Assembly: GCF_001475935.1 (NCBI RefSeq)
Contig: NZ_LDQA01000038.1
Location: forward strand, 37,130-101,129
DNA: 64,000 bases
From: Aureimonas ureilytica
Lineage (GTDB): Bacteria; Pseudomonadota; Alphaproteobacteria; Rhizobiales; Rhizobiaceae
Direction of reading: 5' to 3'
Of this stretch, positions 16,537 to 25,175 are shown piece after piece. Both the position numbers and the translations under genes were made by a program. Numbering within the stretch: position 1 is the first letter of the stretch; each line of letters opens with the position of its first letter. The notes beneath the pieces are model-generated. The model did no database searches and had not been told where the DNA came from. It saw nothing but the letters and a program-made list of their open reading frames with translations.

Positions 16537-17874
16537 TTGAACATCGCATCCTCCGCCCCGCGCACGACGCTCGAAAGCGCCCAACTCTTCGCCAGCGCGC
16601 GGGAGGTCATTCCCGGCGGCGTCAATTCCACGGCGCGGGCAACCTGGTCGGGCTGGGAGCCCTACCCGCTTTTCGTCCAGAGCGGGCAGGGCTCGCGCGT
16701 CACCGACGCCGACGGCCACACCTATATTGATTATCTCCTCGGCCTAGGCCCCATGATCCTCGGCCATCGCCCCAAGCGCGTGACGCAGGCCGTGGTGGAT
16801 CAGATCCAGAATGTCGGCACAGTCTTCGCCCTTCCGGCGGCGGCGGAAGCCGATCTGGCGCGCAAGATCATCGCGGCGGTGCCAAGCATCGACATGGTGC
16901 GCCTGTCCAACACGGGCACGGAAGGCGTCCTCTACGCCACGCGTCTCGCCCGCGCGTTCACGGGCCGGCGCAAGATCATCCGCTTCGAGGGCATGTATCA
17001 CGGGTTTTCGGACGGCGTGTACTGGAGCAAGCATCCCAAGATCGAAACGGCGGGCTCCGACACGCGCCCCGTTCCGGTGCCGCAGGGTCCGGGCCTGCCC
17101 AAGGGGGTGGAAGAGAATCTCGTCATCCTGCCCTGGAACGACATCGAGGTGCTGCGTCAGGTCATCACTGAGCACGGCCATGAGATCGCGGCGGTTCTGA
17201 CCGAGCCGATGATGTGCAACACGGGCTGCATCCTGCCGCTGCCGGGCTATCTGGAAGCCATGCGCGAGCTGACGGAGAAGGCCGGCATTCTTCTGATCTT
17301 CGACGAGGTCATCACGGGCTTTCGCCTCGGCCTCGGCGGCGCGCAGCAGGTCTTCGGCATCACGCCCGACCTTTCCATCTTCGCCAAGGGTCTGGGCGGC
17401 GGCTTCCCCGTCGCGGCGGTCGGCGGACGGCGCGCCGTCATGGAACTGGTCTCGGACGGCACGGTCTCGCTCGCCGGCACCTACACCGCCAACGGCATCG
17501 CGGTCGCCGCCGCCAATGCCACGCTGGACGAACTGGCCGCGCCCGGCGCCTATGAGGCTCTCTACGCCGTGTCCGACCGCCTGCGCTTTGGCCTGGAGGA
17601 CATCTTCGCCAAGAGCGGTCTTGCCGCCCATGTGGTCGGCCTCGGGCCGGTGCTTCAGGTCTGGTTCTCAGACCGCCCGATCCACAATTACCGCGACGCG
17701 GAGCGCCATGCCGATCAGGACCTGTTCCGCCGCTGGTGGCTCGGCATGATCGAGCGCGGCATCCTGTTCCACCCCGGCGCCTACGAAAACCTCTTCGTCT
17801 CCATGGCGCATACGGACACGGATATCGACCTCACCCTCGCCGCCGCGCGCGAGGTCGTGGCGACGCTGGCCTGA
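16537..17874 (+). CDS. Class-III PLP aminotransferase (glutamate-1-semialdehyde aminomutase-like)
   Basis: A 445-residue class-III aminotransferase related to HemL but lacking a haem-synthesis context. Seen are VIPGGVNS near the N-terminus, SNTGTEGVLYATRLAR (cofactor phosphate region), LIFDEVITGFRLG (Asp that contacts the PLP ring nitrogen) and FAKGLGGGFPVAAVGG with the Schiff-base lysine. HemL has SGTEA in the place of NTGTEG. I prefer TTG at 16537 over GTG at 16510 because GGAGA lies six bases ahead of the TTG. It is divergent from the eight-gene operon and shares its regulatory region, with its own near-perfect sigma-54 promoter. It probably transaminates a keto or aldehyde intermediate of the unknown pathway. 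Confidence 0.85.
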   Translation: MNIASSAPRTTLESAQLFASAREVIPGGVNSTARATWSGWEPYPLFVQSGQGSRVTDADGHTYIDYLLGLGPMILGHRPKRVTQAVVDQIQNVGTVFALPAAAEADLARKIIAAVPSIDMVRLSNTGTEGVLYATRLARAFTGRRKIIRFEGMYHGFSDGVYWSKHPKIETAGSDTRPVPVPQGPGLPKGVEENLVILPWNDIEVLRQVITEHGHEIAAVLTEPMMCNTGCILPLPGYLEAMRELTEKAGILLIFDEVITGFRLGLGGAQQVFGITPDLSIFAKGLGGGFPVAAVGGRRAVMELVSDGTVSLAGTYTANGIAVAAANATLDELAAPGAYEALYAVSDRLRFGLEDIFAKSGLAAHVVGLGPVLQVWFSDRPIHNYRDAERHADQDLFRRWWLGMIERGILFHPGAYENLFVSMAHTDTDIDLTLAAAREVVATLA

Positions 17875-17974
17875 TCGCAAACCGGCGGCGTCTCAGGCGC
17901 CGCCGGCCTCTCGTGGCGCTTCACGACGCACATGGACCGTCTGCCTTGGCGCCTGATACCGAGCGGCTGAATCT

Positions 17975-18580
17975 TCAGTCGATGAGGTTCCACTTCCAGC
18001 GATCTTCCAGATTGAGGCCCTTCATCCGCGCGCGGCGCTCCGCAACGCGGGAAAGGCCCTTCGAACTGCGAGCGCGCGGAGCCGGCTTGTCCGCGGGAGC
18101 GGGCACACTGGCGACCCCGGCAGGATTCGCAATCGGCGGCACCCGCTCGGCCACTGGCTCCGGCTCTGCCTGCGCCGGTTTGGCGAAAGGCTCGGTGCGG
18201 CTTTCCGGACGTTTCGCGCGCAGGCGCGGCGCTGGGGCCCGCTCGCGCTCCCAGTCGTCTTCGACAGGTTCGCCCGCCTCCAAAGCGTCTGGCTCGGGTT
18301 GGGTGGAACGCTCTGCCTCGGGCGCCGCGCGCGATTCCAGAATGCGGCCTTCCGGCTTATGTCCGGACCGCACCGATTTCGGCTTGGAAAACAGAGCCTT
18401 TGCGGCTGACTTGTTTCCGTCGGCAGGCGGCGGAGATGTCGGCTCGGCCTCCTCGTTCACCCGCATGAGAGACTTGATTTCGTCGCCGAGCGAACCCGAC
18501 CAGATGGACGTTTCAGCCGTCTTTCCCCGCTTCGGGCGGCGTTTGTATTCGACGGCGAACGGCTCGATGACACGCTTCAT
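17975..18580 (-). CDS. Hypothetical protein, charged and proline/alanine-rich
   Basis: A 201-residue protein of unknown function. It begins MKRVIEPFAVEYKRRPKRG, a basic, ordered-looking N-terminus with SIWSG soon after, then becomes a low-complexity Pro/Ala/Glu/Arg-rich stretch (roughly residues 60-165), and ends with a basic motif (RVAERRARMKGLNLEDRWKWNLID) that may fold again. No membrane segment or signal peptide is visible. The start at 18580 is preferred over the longer open frame from 18676, whose extra part overlaps a possible divergent small gene. It is convergent with the aminotransferase gene, leaving 100 bp between. Codon use looks like that of its neighbours. Confidence 0.6.
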   Translation of the reverse strand: MKRVIEPFAVEYKRRPKRGKTAETSIWSGSLGDEIKSLMRVNEEAEPTSPPPADGNKSAAKALFSKPKSVRSGHKPEGRILESRAAPEAERSTQPEPDALEAGEPVEDDWERERAPAPRLRAKRPESRTEPFAKPAQAEPEPVAERVPPIANPAGVASVPAPADKPAPRARSSKGLSRVAERRARMKGLNLEDRWKWNLID

Positions 18581-18601
18581 GATGACTGTATCAATTCTCC
18601 G

Positions 18602-18772
18602 ATGAACGCACGGGGCATTGTTCTGGATCAGCGGCCGCGCAAGCCGCACTATTACATCGCGGGTAAGGAGGCGCAATTCATCGTCAACTTCCAGGGTCGT
18701 ATCGCGACTTGGGCCACGCGGGATTCCACAAGCTTCTCGTCAGTTTCGCGCCGCGCCGACCGCTTGCCATGA
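18602..18772 (+). CDS. Possible small protein divergent from the 201-residue hypothetical
   Basis: A 56-codon ORF (begins MNARGIVLDQRPRKPHYYIAG) with a plausible first half (GKEAQFIVNFQGRIATWATRD) and a poor, Ser/Arg-rich tail. It starts only 21 bp from the hypothetical gene on the other strand, and no good ribosome site is seen. It could be real, a truncated remnant, or chance. Confidence 0.25.
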   Translation: MNARGIVLDQRPRKPHYYIAGKEAQFIVNFQGRIATWATRDSTSFSSVSRRADRLP

Positions 18773-19029
18773 GGCGTGCGGGCATCGGAGGCTCTCGTTG
18801 AGGTTTCGCCACCGCTTATTGAGACATGGGGCTAGATGATTCGCTTGTCTTCAAGAATGGCGACAAAAGAACTCATCTTCTCAAGGACATAATCAGTAAG
18901 GCCGCCTCTGTTTTATTTTCTGGGATCCAGGAAGGATCGTGCGCAACCAGCTTGCGCCATGCGCATTTAGCCGGCGGTCAATAGCCATCAAGTTTTCGTC
19001 AGACCGCCGCCGCGCAGGAGAGAATCCCC
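18773..19029. other. Intergenic region without a recognised gene
   Basis: This 257-bp stretch is less GC-rich than its surroundings (for example around 18840-18925). It must hold the MFS gene promoter and an AGGAGAG site just before 19030. No ORF, RNA or repeat was recognised. Confidence 0.5.
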
Positions 19030-20463
19030 ATGAGCACCGTGACCGCAACAGCGCCCGCCCAGGCGGCGGAGCCACCTTCTCGGTCACTGAAAGCCTTGGG
19101 CGCGGTCAACTTCTTTCTGGCCGATGTGCGTGACGGCCTCGGCCCTTTCCTCGGCATTTTTCTCGTGGGGCAGGGCTGGAGTACGGCCACGATCGGCCTC
19201 GTCATGACCATCGGCGGCATCGCCGGAATGCTGGCGACGACACCGCTCGGCGCGCTGGCCGACGCGTCCAAGGCCAAACGCTTCATGGTCGGCTTCTGCG
19301 CGGCGCTTGTGATCGTCGCCTCGCTCGCGATCCTGTTTCTGCCGAACTTTGCCTTCGTCACCGCGTCGCAGATCGCGACGGGCATTGCCGGCGCGGCGAT
19401 CGGGCCGGCCATCGCGGGCCTGACCCTCGGCCTCGTCGGGCAGGATGGGCTGGCCCATCAGTTGGGCCGCAACGAAGCCTGGAACCATGGCGGCAATGTC
19501 TTCGCCGCTGCCGGCGCTGGCTTCTTCGGTTATGAGTTCGGCCTGCCCGCCGTCTTCATCCTGATGACCGTCATGGCCGCAGGCTCCATCGCCGCCATCC
19601 TGATGATCAACCCGAAGGACGTCGACCATGATGTCGCGCGCGGTCTGGAGCACAAGACCGGCGGTGATCGTGAAGCCCCATCGGGCTTCAGCGTTCTCTG
19701 GAAGTCGACCCCGCTTCTGATCCTGGCGGCGACGCTCATGCTCTTCCATTTTGGCAATGGCGCAATGCTGCCGCTTCTCGGCCAGCAGGTCGCGACGCGC
19801 GCCGAAAGCGGCACGACGAGCAATGGCGGAACGACGACGGCCTCGCCCGGCGCGTCCGGCCAAGCCACCATCCCCTCGCAACAGGCCGGCTCGGACACGA
19901 ATGGGTCGACGGCCATCGCGCCCGGTCAGTCCACGGCAGGCCGTCCGGCCGCCGAGCCGGTGCGCCAGCACTCGACCCTCGATCGCCTCCTGACCGATCC
20001 CGTCTCCTACACCGCGGCCACCGTCATCATCGCGCAGCTCACCATGATCCCCATTGCGCTTCTGGCGGCGGGTTTCGCGCGGCGGCGCGGCTATTTTCTG
20101 CTTCTCGTCCTGGCGCTCGTCGCACTGCCCGTGCGCGGGTTGATCGCCGGTCTCTGGCCGAGCCACTTCGCGCTGATCCCGGTGCAGATGCTGGACGGCG
20201 TCGGCGCGGGGCTTCTGGGTGTCGCTGTGCCGGGTCTCGTCGCGCGGATGCTGCGCGGCACGGGCCACGTGAATGCGGGCCTCGGCGCGGTGATGACGGT
20301 GCAGGGCGTCGGTGCCTCGCTGAGCCCGGCCATCGCGGGCGTCATCGTCTCCCGCTACGGCTTCTCGGTCGCCTATCTGGTGTTGGCCGGCTTTGCGATC
20401 TGCGGGCTCGTGCTCTGGATCGTGTCGTCGCCCAAGGTCGCCAAGGCCTGTCGCGGCGAGTGA
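19030..20463 (+). CDS. MFS transporter with a low-complexity central insert
   Basis: A 477-residue, 12-segment major facilitator protein. The first half shows GVNFF-like helix 1 and the loop GALADASKAKRFM in the position of the MFS signature; the second half has another set of six helices. Between helices 7 and 8, residues about 257-318 form a Gly/Ser/Thr/Ala/Gln-rich stretch (GTTSNGGTTTASPGASGQAT and onward) that is unusual for an MFS loop and is predicted to be disordered. The start is preceded by AGGAGAG. Substrate unknown. The insert keeps the reading frame and its base composition matches the gene, so it is not an obvious recent insertion. Confidence 0.85.
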   Translation: MSTVTATAPAQAAEPPSRSLKALGAVNFFLADVRDGLGPFLGIFLVGQGWSTATIGLVMTIGGIAGMLATTPLGALADASKAKRFMVGFCAALVIVASLAILFLPNFAFVTASQIATGIAGAAIGPAIAGLTLGLVGQDGLAHQLGRNEAWNHGGNVFAAAGAGFFGYEFGLPAVFILMTVMAAGSIAAILMINPKDVDHDVARGLEHKTGGDREAPSGFSVLWKSTPLLILAATLMLFHFGNGAMLPLLGQQVATRAESGTTSNGGTTTASPGASGQATIPSQQAGSDTNGSTAIAPGQSTAGRPAAEPVRQHSTLDRLLTDPVSYTAATVIIAQLTMIPIALLAAGFARRRGYFLLLVLALVALPVRGLIAGLWPSHFALIPVQMLDGVGAGLLGVAVPGLVARMLRGTGHVNAGLGAVMTVQGVGASLSPAIAGVIVSRYGFSVAYLVLAGFAICGLVLWIVSSPKVAKACRGE

Positions 20464-20477
20464 CCGCAAATTAGGAG

Positions 20478-20511
20478 CGGTCGCGGGCGTCATGATGGCG
20501 CCCGCGAACCG
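20478..20511 (+). terminator. Hairpin after the MFS gene, possible terminator
   Basis: CGGTCGCGGGCG and CGCCCGCGAACCG can pair around a nine-base loop, starting 15 bp after the stop codon. There is no U-run, so it may be a processing or Rho-linked hairpin rather than an intrinsic terminator. Confidence 0.4.
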
Positions 20512-20614
20512 TTCAGCCAACAAACAGGTCCACGCCCGTTCCGGCCCGTAAAGGCCTGCTCAGTTCGACAGGCGGTCAAACGCGCGTCTGGACCGAACCC
20601 GCGCAAGTTTGTTA

Positions 20615-20634
20615 GGGGCTCCCACCGGAGCCCC
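20615..20634. repeat. Perfect GC hairpin ahead of the ArsB-like gene
   Basis: GGGGCTCC-CACC-GGAGCCCC is a perfect 8-bp stem with a four-base loop, 47 bp before the next start codon. No T-run follows. It could be a leader hairpin or a weak terminator. Confidence 0.4.
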
Positions 20635-20681
20635 GGCCGCCTTCAACCTAAATCTCTTTCATTTCCCCGAGCGGATCCTCG

Positions 20682-21950
20682 ATGACCCTCAGTCTTCTGC
20701 ATGTCTTCACTTGGGTCGTCAGCGGCGTCACCGTGTTCGGCGTCATCTTCCGGCCGGGCCAATGGCCGGAATGGGTCTTCGCGGTTCTGGGCGCGGCGCT
20801 TCTGGTGGTCACCGGCCTGCTGCCCTGGCGCGAAGCGCTGGTGGGCATCGAGAGCGGGACCGACGTCTATCTCTTTCTGGCGGGCATGATGCTGCTGGCC
20901 GAAACGGCGCGGCGCGAGGGCCTCTTCAATTATCTCGCGGCCTTCGCGGCCCGCTCGGCCAAGGGCTCGCCCCGCCGCCTCTTCGCGCTGGTCTATCTCA
21001 TCGGCACGCTCGTCACTGTGTTCCTGTCGAACGACGCGACGGCCGTGGTGCTGACGCCCGCCGTGATCGCCGTGACGCGCGCGGCGAAAGTGTCCTCGCC
21101 CATTCCCTATCTCCTCGTCTGCGCCTTCGTGGCGAACGCGGCCTCCTTCGTCCTGCCGATTTCCAACCCGGCCAATCTCGTCGTCTTCGGCAGCCAGATG
21201 CCGCCGCTCGGCCAATGGCTCCTGCGCTTCTCGCTGCCCTCGATCCTGGCCATCGCCGCAACCTTCTATCTCCTGCGCTGGACCCAGAAAGAGGGCCTCC
21301 AGGGCACGACGGACTCGAATGTCGAGATCCCGCATCTCTCGCTCGGCGGGCGCATCGCGGCGATCGGGCTCGTCGCGGCCAGCATCGTGCTTCTCGTCTC
21401 CTCCGCGCTCGGTCTTGAACTCGGCTGGCCGACGCTGCTCGCCGGCTTCCTCACCGCGCTCGCCGTGATGATCGGCGAAAAGAACAACCCGCTGCCCCTG
21501 GCGAAGGAAATCTCCTGGGAAACGCTCGCCATGGTCGCGGGGCTCTTCGTCATCGTGCGCGCGCTGGAAGTCAGCGGGCTTCAGGCGACGCTGGTCTCCC
21601 TTCTGGAAGGCCCGCTCAATCAAGCGCCGCATTGGGGCGCGATGGCCTCGGGCGTCGTGCTGGCCTTCGGCACGAACCTCACCAACAATCTGCCGCTCGG
21701 TCTCCTCACGGGTGCTTTCACCAATGCCGCGCATCTGCCGGAGCAGGTCGTCAACGCCATCCTGATCGGCATCGATATCGGCCCCAACCTGTCGGTCACG
21801 GGCTCGCTCGCGACCATTCTCTGGCTCAGCGCCCTGCGCCGCGAGGGCCTCTCCTTCGGCGCGCTGAACTTCCTGAAGATCGGCTTCGTGGTGATGCCGC
21901 CCGCCCTGATCCTGGCGCTTCTGGCGGTTCTGTTCCAGCCCTGGTCGTGA
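20682..21950 (+). CDS. ArsB/NhaD-type (ion transporter superfamily) permease
   Basis: A 422-residue multi-pass protein of the ArsB-like group in the ion transporter superfamily. Family-like segments are VFLSNDATAVVLTPAVIA, SFVLPISNPANLVVFG and, in the second half, GTNLTNNLPLGLLTGAF with NLSVTGSLATILWL, the paired re-entrant loops that line the substrate path. Members export arsenite or antimonite or carry other anions. No arsR, arsC or arsH is nearby, so arsenite export is likely but not proven. The start has a weak GAGCGGAT site ahead. It is followed 13 nt later by the DUF2809 gene on the same strand. Confidence 0.8.
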   Translation: MTLSLLHVFTWVVSGVTVFGVIFRPGQWPEWVFAVLGAALLVVTGLLPWREALVGIESGTDVYLFLAGMMLLAETARREGLFNYLAAFAARSAKGSPRRLFALVYLIGTLVTVFLSNDATAVVLTPAVIAVTRAAKVSSPIPYLLVCAFVANAASFVLPISNPANLVVFGSQMPPLGQWLLRFSLPSILAIAATFYLLRWTQKEGLQGTTDSNVEIPHLSLGGRIAAIGLVAASIVLLVSSALGLELGWPTLLAGFLTALAVMIGEKNNPLPLAKEISWETLAMVAGLFVIVRALEVSGLQATLVSLLEGPLNQAPHWGAMASGVVLAFGTNLTNNLPLGLLTGAFTNAAHLPEQVVNAILIGIDIGPNLSVTGSLATILWLSALRREGLSFGALNFLKIGFVVMPPALILALLAVLFQPWS

Positions 21951-21963
21951 GGGACCAAGGCCT

Positions 21964-22392
21964 ATGGCGTCCGCCCCACGCCGCCGCCTCGCGCTTCTCG
22001 GCGCGGCGGCGCTGGTGATCCTTGCCGGCCTGTCCTTGCGGGCCGGCGGCTACCGGCTCGGCCTGTCCTTCTTCGCGGTCAAATATGGAGGCTCCCTTCT
22101 CTGGGGGAGCATGGTCTATTTCCTGATCGCGGCATTTCTCCCGCGCCGGGGGCGGGTCGCGGGTCTTGCCCTCGCGCTGGCGGTCGCGGTTGAGTTCTCC
22201 CGGCTCGTCCACACGCCCGCCTTCGACGCCTTTCGCCTGACGACGGCCGGAGCATTGCTGCTCGGCCGCGTCTTCTCGCTCTGGAATATCCTGGCCTATG
22301 CCATCGGGATCGGGCTCGCGGCCCTGCTCGATCGCGCTCTCCTACCGGGCCAGGAGGAATCGCGTCAGTCGGCAATCACCAGCCAGGGCTAG
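21964..22392 (+). CDS. DUF2809 family membrane protein
   Basis: A 142-residue integral membrane protein with four likely helices. GYRLGLSFFAVKYGGSLLWGSMVY and EFSRLVHTPAFDAFRLTTAGALLLGRVFSLWN are the diagnostic segments of the DUF2809 family. Function is unknown. It is probably co-transcribed with the ArsB-like gene. Its last four bases overlap the end of the convergent nucleotidyltransferase gene. Confidence 0.85.
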   Translation: MASAPRRRLALLGAAALVILAGLSLRAGGYRLGLSFFAVKYGGSLLWGSMVYFLIAAFLPRRGRVAGLALALAVAVEFSRLVHTPAFDAFRLTTAGALLLGRVFSLWNILAYAIGIGLAALLDRALLPGQEESRQSAITSQG

Positions 22393-22919
22393 CGGGCGCG
22401 ATAACTCTCGGCCTTGGCCGGAAAGAGGTCGGCTCTCGCGTTCAGCGGATTGGGCCGCAGGATGCCGGCCGCCAGTTCCTTCAACCCGTTCGGCGCATAG
22501 AGCGCGCCGCTTTCGACCTCGATGCCGACGCAGGTGCAGGTCACGAGATAGCGGTCGATCCCGTCCCGCGCGGACGAAAGCTGCGGATAGCTCCCGCCGA
22601 AACGCTGGGGATACCAGAGATGCACGCGAGCCTGATTGCGAAGCTCGACCTCGACGCCGAGATCGGCCGTCGCCTCCGCGACAGCGCGGATCGCCCGATC
22701 TTCCGCCTCGAAGGAAAGATCGGTGTCGTCGAAATAGAAGACGTCGTAATCCTTGATGCCCCAGCCCGGCGCGCGGTCCGAGCGCGCGTTCCAGAGGGTC
22801 TGGAAGAGGCAGCCGGCGACGAGATGGCACTGAGGGAGATCAATCCTGCGAAGCCGGCGTTCGAGTTCGGCATTCACCGGATTGCTGCGTGCGATCGCCA
22901 GAAATTCCGCCTCGGTCAT
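22389..22919 (-). CDS. Nucleotidyltransferase-like protein (NTP_transf_6 / DUF925 family)
   Basis: A 176-residue protein with the family pattern LVAGCLFQTLWN followed by GIKDYDVFYFDD, in which the Asp pair would hold metal in a polymerase-beta-like nucleotidyltransferase fold. The rest (YPQRFGGSYPQL, APNGLKELAAGILRPN) also fits the family. Biological role unknown. The start is ATG at 22919, giving MTEAEFLAIARSNP; an upstream in-frame TTG has no support. It converges on DUF2809 with a four-base overlap and is separated from nikR by 123 bp on the same strand. Confidence 0.8.
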   Translation of the reverse strand: MTEAEFLAIARSNPVNAELERRLRRIDLPQCHLVAGCLFQTLWNARSDRAPGWGIKDYDVFYFDDTDLSFEAEDRAIRAVAEATADLGVEVELRNQARVHLWYPQRFGGSYPQLSSARDGIDRYLVTCTCVGIEVESGALYAPNGLKELAAGILRPNPLNARADLFPAKAESYRAR

Positions 22920-23042
22920 GGCACGCCCTTCATCCGCTTCAGTTCTTGAAACCGGGTTGAGGCGATACAATCCCCAAATGACAGCCGTATCCTCTGTCTC
23001 CTGTCTCCCCCAATTTCTTCCGGGCCTCAGGAGGACGGCGTC

Positions 23043-23471
23043 TCATTCCTCATGGTGGTGCTCCGGCTGGACCGTCTGCGGGATGATCTTCAGCTCGCCA
23101 TAGGCCACCGCGCGCTGCGAGGTGATGGTGTCGGCGAAATGCTGCACCTCGTCGGAGCGGCCCTTGAGGACGCTGATCTCGAGGCAGCGCTCGGCGTCGA
23201 GATGGACATGCAGCGAGGCGACCGAAAGGTCGTGATGGTGATGGTGCGAGACGGTCAGCCGGCGCGCCAGATCGCGCGCCTCATGGTCGTAGACATAGCT
23301 GAGCACGCCGACGCAATCCCGCGCCTCGCCCGCTTTGATCGCCGCGTGGCGCAGGCCGAGCCGCGCCAGATCGCGGATCGCCTCCGAGCGGTTGGGATAG
23401 CCGTCGCGCTCGATCATCCGGTCAAGCTCGGCCATGAGATCGTCGTCGATCGTGATCGTGATCCGCTGCAT
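23043..23471 (-). CDS. nikR: Nickel-responsive regulator NikR
   Basis: Ribbon-helix-helix repressor, 142 residues. The N-terminal RHH is [22 protein letters not shown] then [11 protein letters not shown]. The C-terminal ACT-like metal domain holds the nickel ligands seen in the family: the His-rich VSHHHHHD turn, HVHLD and the Cys in ERCLEI. With nickel bound it shuts off nickel uptake. It is divergent from nikA, and a perfect operator lies between them at 23560-23587. The C-terminus ends in HHHEE, a variable tail. Confidence 0.97.
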   Translation of the reverse strand: MQRITITIDDDLMAELDRMIERDGYPNRSEAIRDLARLGLRHAAIKAGEARDCVGVLSYVYDHEARDLARRLTVSHHHHHDLSVASLHVHLDAERCLEISVLKGRSDEVQHFADTITSQRAVAYGELKIIPQTVQPEHHHEE

Positions 23472-23559
23472 TCATCCTCCCGCGCTTGGGCCGATCTTGT
23501 CGAACCCCACGGCCTCGCGCGCAAGCCCTCTTGCGTCCTGGGACTGGACTTCGCAAACA

Positions 23560-23587
23560 GTATGATGTTTTGAGGAAAACGTCATAC
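23560..23587. promoter_or_regulatory. NikR operator
   Basis: GTATGA-N16-TCATAC, identical in half-sites and spacing to the E. coli NikR operator. It ends 18 bp before the nikA start codon and would block nikA transcription; it may also affect nikR. Confidence 0.92.
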
Positions 23588-23605
23588 CAATGATGGAGTC
23601 GTGAT

Positions 23606-25174
23606 TTGCGCCGTCTTCTGTCCCTTGCCGTCGCTCTCGGTCTTCTGGTCTCTTTCCCAGCCATGGCGCAAGCCGGCGGGCGGCTGAACTTTTCCTGGCC
23701 GGTGAATGTCGGGCCGCTGAACCCGCATCTCTACACGCCGAACCAGATGTTCGCCCAATCCATGGTCTACGAGCCGCTGGTGAAGTACCGCAAGGACGGC
23801 ACCATCCAGCCTTGGCTTGCGCAATCCTGGGACGTGTCCGAGGGCGGGCGCGTCTATACGTTCCACCTGCGGCCGAACGTGCGCTTTTCCAATGGCGAGG
23901 CCTTCGATGCAGCGGCCGTCGTCGCCAACTTCAACGCCGTTCTTGCCAATCGTGCCCGTCATGCCTGGCTGGAACTCGCCAACCAGATCACCGGCGTCGA
24001 GGCGCTGGATGAGCGCACCATTCGCCTCACGCTGAAGGACGCCTACTACCCCGCGCTGGAGGAACTCGCCCTGCCGCGCCCGTTCCGCTTCATCGCGCCG
24101 TCGCAATTCGTGGACGGCGGCACGGTGAAGGGCATCCGAGCGCCGATCGGCACGGGGCCTTGGGTCTTGAGCGAGAGCCATCTCGGCGAAAACGACCTCT
24201 TCACCCGCAACGAAACCTATTGGGGCGAGAAGCCGGCGCTGGACGCGGTGGACGTAAAGGTCATTCTCGACCCGAACACGCGCGCCGTCGCGATGGAAAC
24301 CGGCGAGATCGACCTGATCTACGGAACGGACGGCCCGATCTCGCCCGACACCTATGAGCGCTTCAAGGCGATGGGCCGCTTCCAGACGGCGCTTTCCCCG
24401 CCGGTGGAAACGCGCGTCTTCGCGCTCAACACCAAGACGGGCCCAACGCGCGATCTCGCTGTCCGCCAAGCGATCAATCATGCGGTCGACAAGGACACGA
24501 TGATCCGAGCGGCCCTTTACGGCACGCAGACGCGCGCCGACACGCTATTCTCGCCGAGCGTTCCCTATGCCGATATCGGCCTGAAACCGTACGCCTACGA
24601 CCCGGCCCAGGGGGAAAGACTGTTGGACGAGGCCGGATGGAAAAGGGGCACTGACGGCCTGCGCTCGCGCGACGGCGAGGCGCTGACCATCGAACTTTGC
24701 TTCGTCGGCAATGACGCCGTGTTGAAGTCCATGGCGGAGATCGTGCAGGCCGATCTCGCGAAAGTCGGCATCGGCGTGACGCTGACCGGCGAGGAGGAAA
24801 GCTCGATCTATGCGCGCCAGCGCGACGGGCGCTTCGGCATGATCTTCAACCGAAGCTGGGGCGCGCCCTATGATCCGCACGCCTTCCTGTCCTCCATGCG
24901 CGTGCCCTCCCATGCCGATTATCAGGCGCAGCTCGGCCTGCCCGACAAGGCGGAGATCGACGCCGAGATCGGCCGCGTTCTCGTCTCCACGGACGAGGCG
25001 GAGCGGCGGGCGCTCTACAGGGACATCCTCACCCGCCTCCACAGGCAAGCCGTTTATCTTCCGCTCAGTTTCGTGAACACGATGGTGGTGGCGCGACCGG
25101 AGTTGGGGCCTATTCCCTTCGGCGCGCTGGCGAGCGAAATTCCCTTCGAAGACATTCGACCCGAGGCGCGCTGA
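23606..25174 (+). CDS. nikA: Nickel ABC transporter, substrate-binding protein
   Basis: Periplasmic binding protein of the oligopeptide/nickel family (SBP type 5), 522 residues, with signal peptide [23 protein letters not shown]. Nickel-type features include [24 protein letters not shown] near the N-terminus and [18 protein letters not shown] near residue 420. The start is TTG at 23606 with GGAG eight bases ahead. It is the first gene of nikABCDE, directly behind the NikR operator; the next gene starts one base after its stop. Confidence 0.95.
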   Translation: MRRLLSLAVALGLLVSFPAMAQAGGRLNFSWPVNVGPLNPHLYTPNQMFAQSMVYEPLVKYRKDGTIQPWLAQSWDVSEGGRVYTFHLRPNVRFSNGEAFDAAAVVANFNAVLANRARHAWLELANQITGVEALDERTIRLTLKDAYYPALEELALPRPFRFIAPSQFVDGGTVKGIRAPIGTGPWVLSESHLGENDLFTRNETYWGEKPALDAVDVKVILDPNTRAVAMETGEIDLIYGTDGPISPDTYERFKAMGRFQTALSPPVETRVFALNTKTGPTRDLAVRQAINHAVDKDTMIRAALYGTQTRADTLFSPSVPYADIGLKPYAYDPAQGERLLDEAGWKRGTDGLRSRDGEALTIELCFVGNDAVLKSMAEIVQADLAKVGIGVTLTGEEESSIYARQRDGRFGMIFNRSWGAPYDPHAFLSSMRVPSHADYQAQLGLPDKAEIDAEIGRVLVSTDEAERRALYRDILTRLHRQAVYLPLSFVNTMVVARPELGPIPFGALASEIPFEDIRPEAR

Positions 25175-25175
25175 G

